This document shows positions 43,281 through 43,408 of a stretch of DNA of 43,408 nucleotides, one piece after another; position 1 is the first letter of the stretch, and every line of letters starts with the position of its first letter. The stretch comes from Nitrospirota bacterium (GTDB lineage: Bacteria > Nitrospirota > Thermodesulfovibrionia > Thermodesulfovibrionales > UBA9159), in NCBI GenBank assembly GCA_023475105.1, contig JAMCWJ010000019.1:1-43408 (forward strand), given 5' to 3'. Under the pieces are notes generated by a model. The model did no database searches. It was not told the DNA's origin and saw only the letters and a list, made by a program, of their open reading frames with translations. A program made the translations under genes and the position numbers.

Positions 43281-43408
43281 GCACTGCTTTACGGCCAAGT
43301 ACTACCTGCATAAGCTTGTATATTATGAGATTTGTCTGGACAGCCGAAGCGTCATAATCCGGGAAAAACAGCTAAAGAATATGAGCAGACAAAGTAAGAT
43401 AGAAGTTA

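Overview
This is GC-rich chromosomal DNA from a deep-branching Gram-negative bacterium. The gene content (a B12-type radical SAM/DUF2344 fusion beside RNase G, a DHH-CBS A-adding tRNA nucleotidyltransferase, pyrophosphate-type phosphofructokinase, HspR-ClpB, orphan PilT) fits the Nitrospirota/Thermodesulfovibrionia type best. That placement is inference from gene families, not a phylogeny. Several single-base lesions (csm4, the aldolase gene, the first codon of the dnaJ fragment) may be real decay or errors of a draft assembly.

Left housekeeping part (1-11124): the tail of a dnaJ-like gene, hspR and clpB form a heat-shock operon. A repeat-rich gap follows, then a two-gene membrane unit (PDGLE domain plus a small helical protein). 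The opposite-strand operon rpiB-glyA-nrdR has a visible promoter. Then come a radical SAM protein and RNase G on the plus strand, and a short fragment resembling the end of larE.

Central accessory part (11172-24260): a type III-A CRISPR-Cas locus. A good sigma-70-like promoter precedes cas6, followed by cas10 (intact HD and GGDD), an unfamiliar 361-residue gene with a DUF4145-like C-terminus, csm2, csm3, csm4 (frameshifted) and csm5. A DUF433/DUF5615 toxin-antitoxin pair separates this from cas1-cas2. Then comes an array of ten repeats, and a second mini-array with a nearly identical copy of the 112-bp leader. No Csm6/Csx1 or other CARF effector is visible, so the 361-residue gene, fused tightly between cas10 and csm2, is the best candidate for an undescribed component.

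The same 12 kb carries four copies or remnants of small four-helix-bundle genes (the family encoded in 23S rRNA intervening sequences). Each is preceded by short degenerate repeats, exactly 7-bp periodic in the two clearest cases. One copy sits between cas6 and cas10, bounded by heptad repeats in inverted orientation and by two diverged copies of the cas6 3' end. Another has 15-of-16 bp terminal inverted repeats and follows a broken CRISPR repeat. Together they look like a family of small elements that has repeatedly entered this CRISPR locus.

Right housekeeping part (24313-43408): two GAF-GGDEF proteins, a stand-alone Lrp/AsnC ligand-binding domain, the A-adding tRNA nucleotidyltransferase, PolX, a DUF72 protein, a PilT-like ATPase, PPi-type phosphofructokinase beside a frameshifted class II aldolase, a PD-(D/E)XK-like protein of unknown role, MtgA, a TMTC-like membrane protein with TPRs, a small lipoprotein and ArgB. 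The gaps here hold palindromic MITE-like repeats and a dispersed repeat shared with the left part.
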